From Bacteroidales bacterium (lineage in GTDB: Bacteria; Bacteroidota; Bacteroidia; Bacteroidales; GCA-2748055), in contig JAOZLK010000116.1 of assembly GCA_029934875.1 (NCBI GenBank), positions 2,487 through 9,884 on the forward strand: a stretch of 7,398 nt of DNA. Reading direction: 5' to 3'. A model generated the notes under the pieces. The model did no database searches and was not told where the DNA came from. It saw only the letters and a list, made by a program, of their open reading frames with translations. Below are positions 5,590-7,398 of the stretch, piece by piece. The translations under genes were made by a program, and so were the position numbers. The number at the start of each line of letters is the position of its first letter. Within the stretch, counting starts at the first letter, position 1.

Positions 5590-6213
5590 ATGGAGAAAAT
5601 AAAGCTTAATGTTCTCGGTATTTCATACAGTCAGACACAATCTGGTGCATATGCCCTGGTTTTGTCAGAGGAGGAGGGAAGTAGGAGGATACCTATCATT
5701 GTAGGAGGATTTGAGGCCCAGGCCATTGCCATTGAACTCGAAGGCCTTGCCCCGCCCCGGCCCCTTACCCACGATCTTTTCAAGAAATTTTCTGATTCCT
5801 ATGGGATTCGGCTCCTGGAGGTAAATATCCATAAGTTAGAGGAGGGTGTATTTTTTGCAAATATATTGTGCGATAATGGCGATCATCAAATTACCCTTGA
5901 TGCACGAACTTCCGATGCCATTGCCCTGGCTTTAAGATTTCACTGTCCTATATATACCACCGAAGAGATTGTTGAAAAAGCAGGTATTGTTCTTGACTTT
6001 GAAAAAGGAACGGGCATGGAACAAAGCGGAGAAGAAAGCGCTCCCGAGGAGCTTTTGGAGAAGCCCGAAAAATCAGTAAAGCGAACGATTTATCCCGGTC
6101 TGTCAGAAAACAGCATGGAGGAACTTAAAGGTCTTCTTGCCGAGGCTGTGTCAAATGAGGATTATGAAAAGGCCTCAGAGATCAGGGATGAAATAAACCG
6201 TAGGTCTAAATGA
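5590..6213 (+). CDS. BFN (bifunctional nuclease, DUF151) protein with C-terminal UVR motif
   Basis: From ATG 5590 the protein has 207 residues. An in-frame GTG at 5566 would add eight residues but is the last base region of the promoter, and GGAG precedes 5590. Residues 1-135 match the BFN/DUF151 family: PIIVGGFEAQAIAIELEG (35-52), PRPLTHDLF (56-64) and LDARTSDAIALALR (103-116). Plant members have been reported to degrade both RNA and DNA; the bacterial role is poorly defined. Residues 137-170 are an acidic, probably flexible linker. Residues 176-205 (MEELKGLLAEAVSNEDYEKA and the following EIRDEI) form a UVR motif like the UvrB-UvrC interaction helix hairpin, also present in Clp adaptors and McsA, implying a protein-binding role. 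The stop overlaps the start of the CNT transporter gene. The family call is strong; nuclease activity in this protein is inference. Confidence 0.93.
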   Translation: MEKIKLNVLGISYSQTQSGAYALVLSEEEGSRRIPIIVGGFEAQAIAIELEGLAPPRPLTHDLFKKFSDSYGIRLLEVNIHKLEEGVFFANILCDNGDHQITLDARTSDAIALALRFHCPIYTTEEIVEKAGIVLDFEKGTGMEQSGEESAPEELLEKPEKSVKRTIYPGLSENSMEELKGLLAEAVSNEDYEKASEIRDEINRRSK

Positions 6214-7398
6214 TTGCCGATACAATCCTGGTAGATTCAGCCCTTGCTCTTGCGCAGCAAGCAACACCTGTTGCATCAAACATGTCAAATATTTTACCCG
6301 CTGAGGCAGGATTTGATTTTGACCTGATCCGCTTGCTGAGGGGGCTCCTTGGAATGGGGGTGCTTATTGCGATTGCCTGGGCATTTAGCTCCAACAGGAA
6401 AGCGGTGTCATGGACCATGGTCGGAAGAGGTTTGGCCTTCCAGCTCATCCTGGCCGTTGGTATTCTCTATGTCCCCTTTGTCCAGGATTTCTTTGAATTT
6501 ATTGGAAAGGGATTTGTGAAAATCCTGGCCTTCACCAATGAGGGCGTTACTTATCTTCTAAAAAGCCATGTTACCGGGGAGCTGGACCCGGCACTACAGA
6601 ATTTTGCTTTCTCCATTCTTCCAACAATCATCTTTTTTTCTGCGCTGTCCTCCCTCCTGTTTTACCTGGGAGTGATCCAGATCTTCGTGAAGGGATTTGG
6701 CTATGTGCTGTCAAGGGCACTTGGACTCTCAGGTCCTGAAAGCCTGTCTGTGGCCGGGAATATTTTCCTGGGCCAAACCGAATCGCCCCTTTTAATCAAA
6801 CCCTACCTGGAGAAAATGAGCAGGTCGGAGATTCTGCTGGTGATGGCAGGAGGAATGGCAACCCTTGCCGGGGGAGTGCTTGCCGCTTATATCGGGTTCC
6901 TGGGAGGTGCTGATCCTGTACAGCAGGTGATCTTTGCCAAACATCTGCTGACAGCTTCCATCATGGCCGCTCCCGGAGTGATAGTGATATCGAAAATAAT
7001 TGTGCCCGAAACAGAATCCATTACCAGGCAGATTGAAGTAAGTAAGGAGGAACTGGGCAATAATCCCCTTGATGCCATATCAAACGGAACAAGCGATGGA
7101 CTCAGGCTGGCTGTTAATGTGGGTGCTATGTTACTGGTGTTTATTGCCTTCATTGCCTTTGCCAACTATATTTTTGTAAAAATTGGAGGGTGGACTCACC
7201 TGAACGACAGGATATTTTCACTTTCCAACGGGAAGTATGACGAGCTGAGCCTGGAATTTATCATGGGCTATGCACTATCTCCCCTGATGTGGCTCATTGG
7301 AGTGGCAAGAGATGACATTACCCTGGTGGGTTCGCTGCTGGGGAAGAAATTAATCCTTACCGAATTCATGGCTTACATCGACCTGGCTGATATGAAAG
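6210..7398 (+). CDS. CNT-family (NupC-like) nucleoside transporter, 3' end outside window
   Basis: The frame starts at ATG 6210 and runs open through 396 codons to the right edge; the family is usually about 400-430 residues, so only a short C-terminal part is missing. Concentrative nucleoside transporters import nucleosides with Na+ or H+ across the inner membrane. Family signatures are clear: NIFLGQTESPLLIKPYL (184-200), with GQTE at 188-191 in the nucleoside-binding re-entrant hairpin, SNGTSDGLRLAVNVGAML (291-308), and GSLLGKKLILTEFMAY (374-389), where T384 stands in a position often held by N in this NEFVAY-type motif. Hydrophobic stretches fit the usual multi-helix fold (for example 45-60, 74-92, 132-158, 207-231, 247-264, 300-324). 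ATGA at 6210-6213 gives a four-base overlap with the BFN gene, indicating coupled translation. The first 35 residues vary in this family, so a downstream start (for example ATG at residue 25) is possible. Confidence 0.95.
   Translation, partial: MIADTILVDSALALAQQATPVASNMSNILPAEAGFDFDLIRLLRGLLGMGVLIAIAWAFSSNRKAVSWTMVGRGLAFQLILAVGILYVPFVQDFFEFIGKGFVKILAFTNEGVTYLLKSHVTGELDPALQNFAFSILPTIIFFSALSSLLFYLGVIQIFVKGFGYVLSRALGLSGPESLSVAGNIFLGQTESPLLIKPYLEKMSRSEILLVMAGGMATLAGGVLAAYIGFLGGADPVQQVIFAKHLLTASIMAAPGVIVISKIIVPETESITRQIEVSKEELGNNPLDAISNGTSDGLRLAVNVGAMLLVFIAFIAFANYIFVKIGGWTHLNDRIFSLSNGKYDELSLEFIMGYALSPLMWLIGVARDDITLVGSLLGKKLILTEFMAYIDLADMK

Noticed and set aside
6206..7165. Minus-strand frames opposite the CNT transporter (6206-6448, 6887-7165)
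   Set aside because: The plus-strand transporter frame is continuous and carries family signatures; the opposite frames show none.

Overview
The window looks like ordinary chromosome of a member of the Bacteroidota. The main evidence is a promoter upstream of rplU that matches the group's own consensus exactly (TTTG, 19 bases, TAnnTTTG), plus perfect -7 boxes of the same type ahead of three other genes. Supporting signs are AT-rich leaders mostly lacking Shine-Dalgarno sequences, an Ala/Lys/Pro-rich tail on ribosomal protein L21, a Bacteroidota-type lipoprotein, and a BFN (DUF151) protein with an added UVR motif. Genus cannot be decided from this sequence. I see no mobile element, CRISPR array, tRNA, rRNA or compositional break.

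Layout. (1) 1-275, minus strand: the N-terminal part of a lipoprotein, possibly a degenerate Rieske-like family member, running off the left edge. (2) 361-1796, plus strand: an uncharacterised membrane-anchored acidic protein, then a promoter and hairpin terminator, then greA and a HIT-family protein gene only 10 bases apart. (3) 1799-4534, minus strand and convergent with (2): serS, an EamA-family transporter gene and ruvC, tightly packed (14-base gap, then 17-base overlap). (4) 4614-5410, minus strand: the rplU-rpmA ribosomal operon (L21, L27), ending in a terminator that may also hold the serS promoter. (5) 5590-7398, plus strand and divergent from rplU: a BFN/UVR protein gene overlapping by four bases a CNT-family nucleoside transporter gene, which is cut by the right edge.

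The genes are mostly housekeeping: transcript cleavage (GreA), tRNA charging (SerRS), ribosome structure (L21, L27), Holliday junction resolution (RuvC), nucleotide hydrolysis (HIT) and nucleoside uptake (CNT). The BFN and CNT overlap suggests joint expression of a putative nuclease and a nucleoside importer.

I did not find a clear new multi-gene system. The points most worth a second look are regulatory: a promoter followed immediately by a terminator in the greA leader, similar in plan to the E. coli GraL leader; a likely serS promoter inside the loop of the preceding operon's terminator; and the BFN-CNT coupling. The uncharacterised 157-residue protein and the repeat-built L21 tail are also of interest. 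All four ORF-extension choices are explained under the genes concerned.
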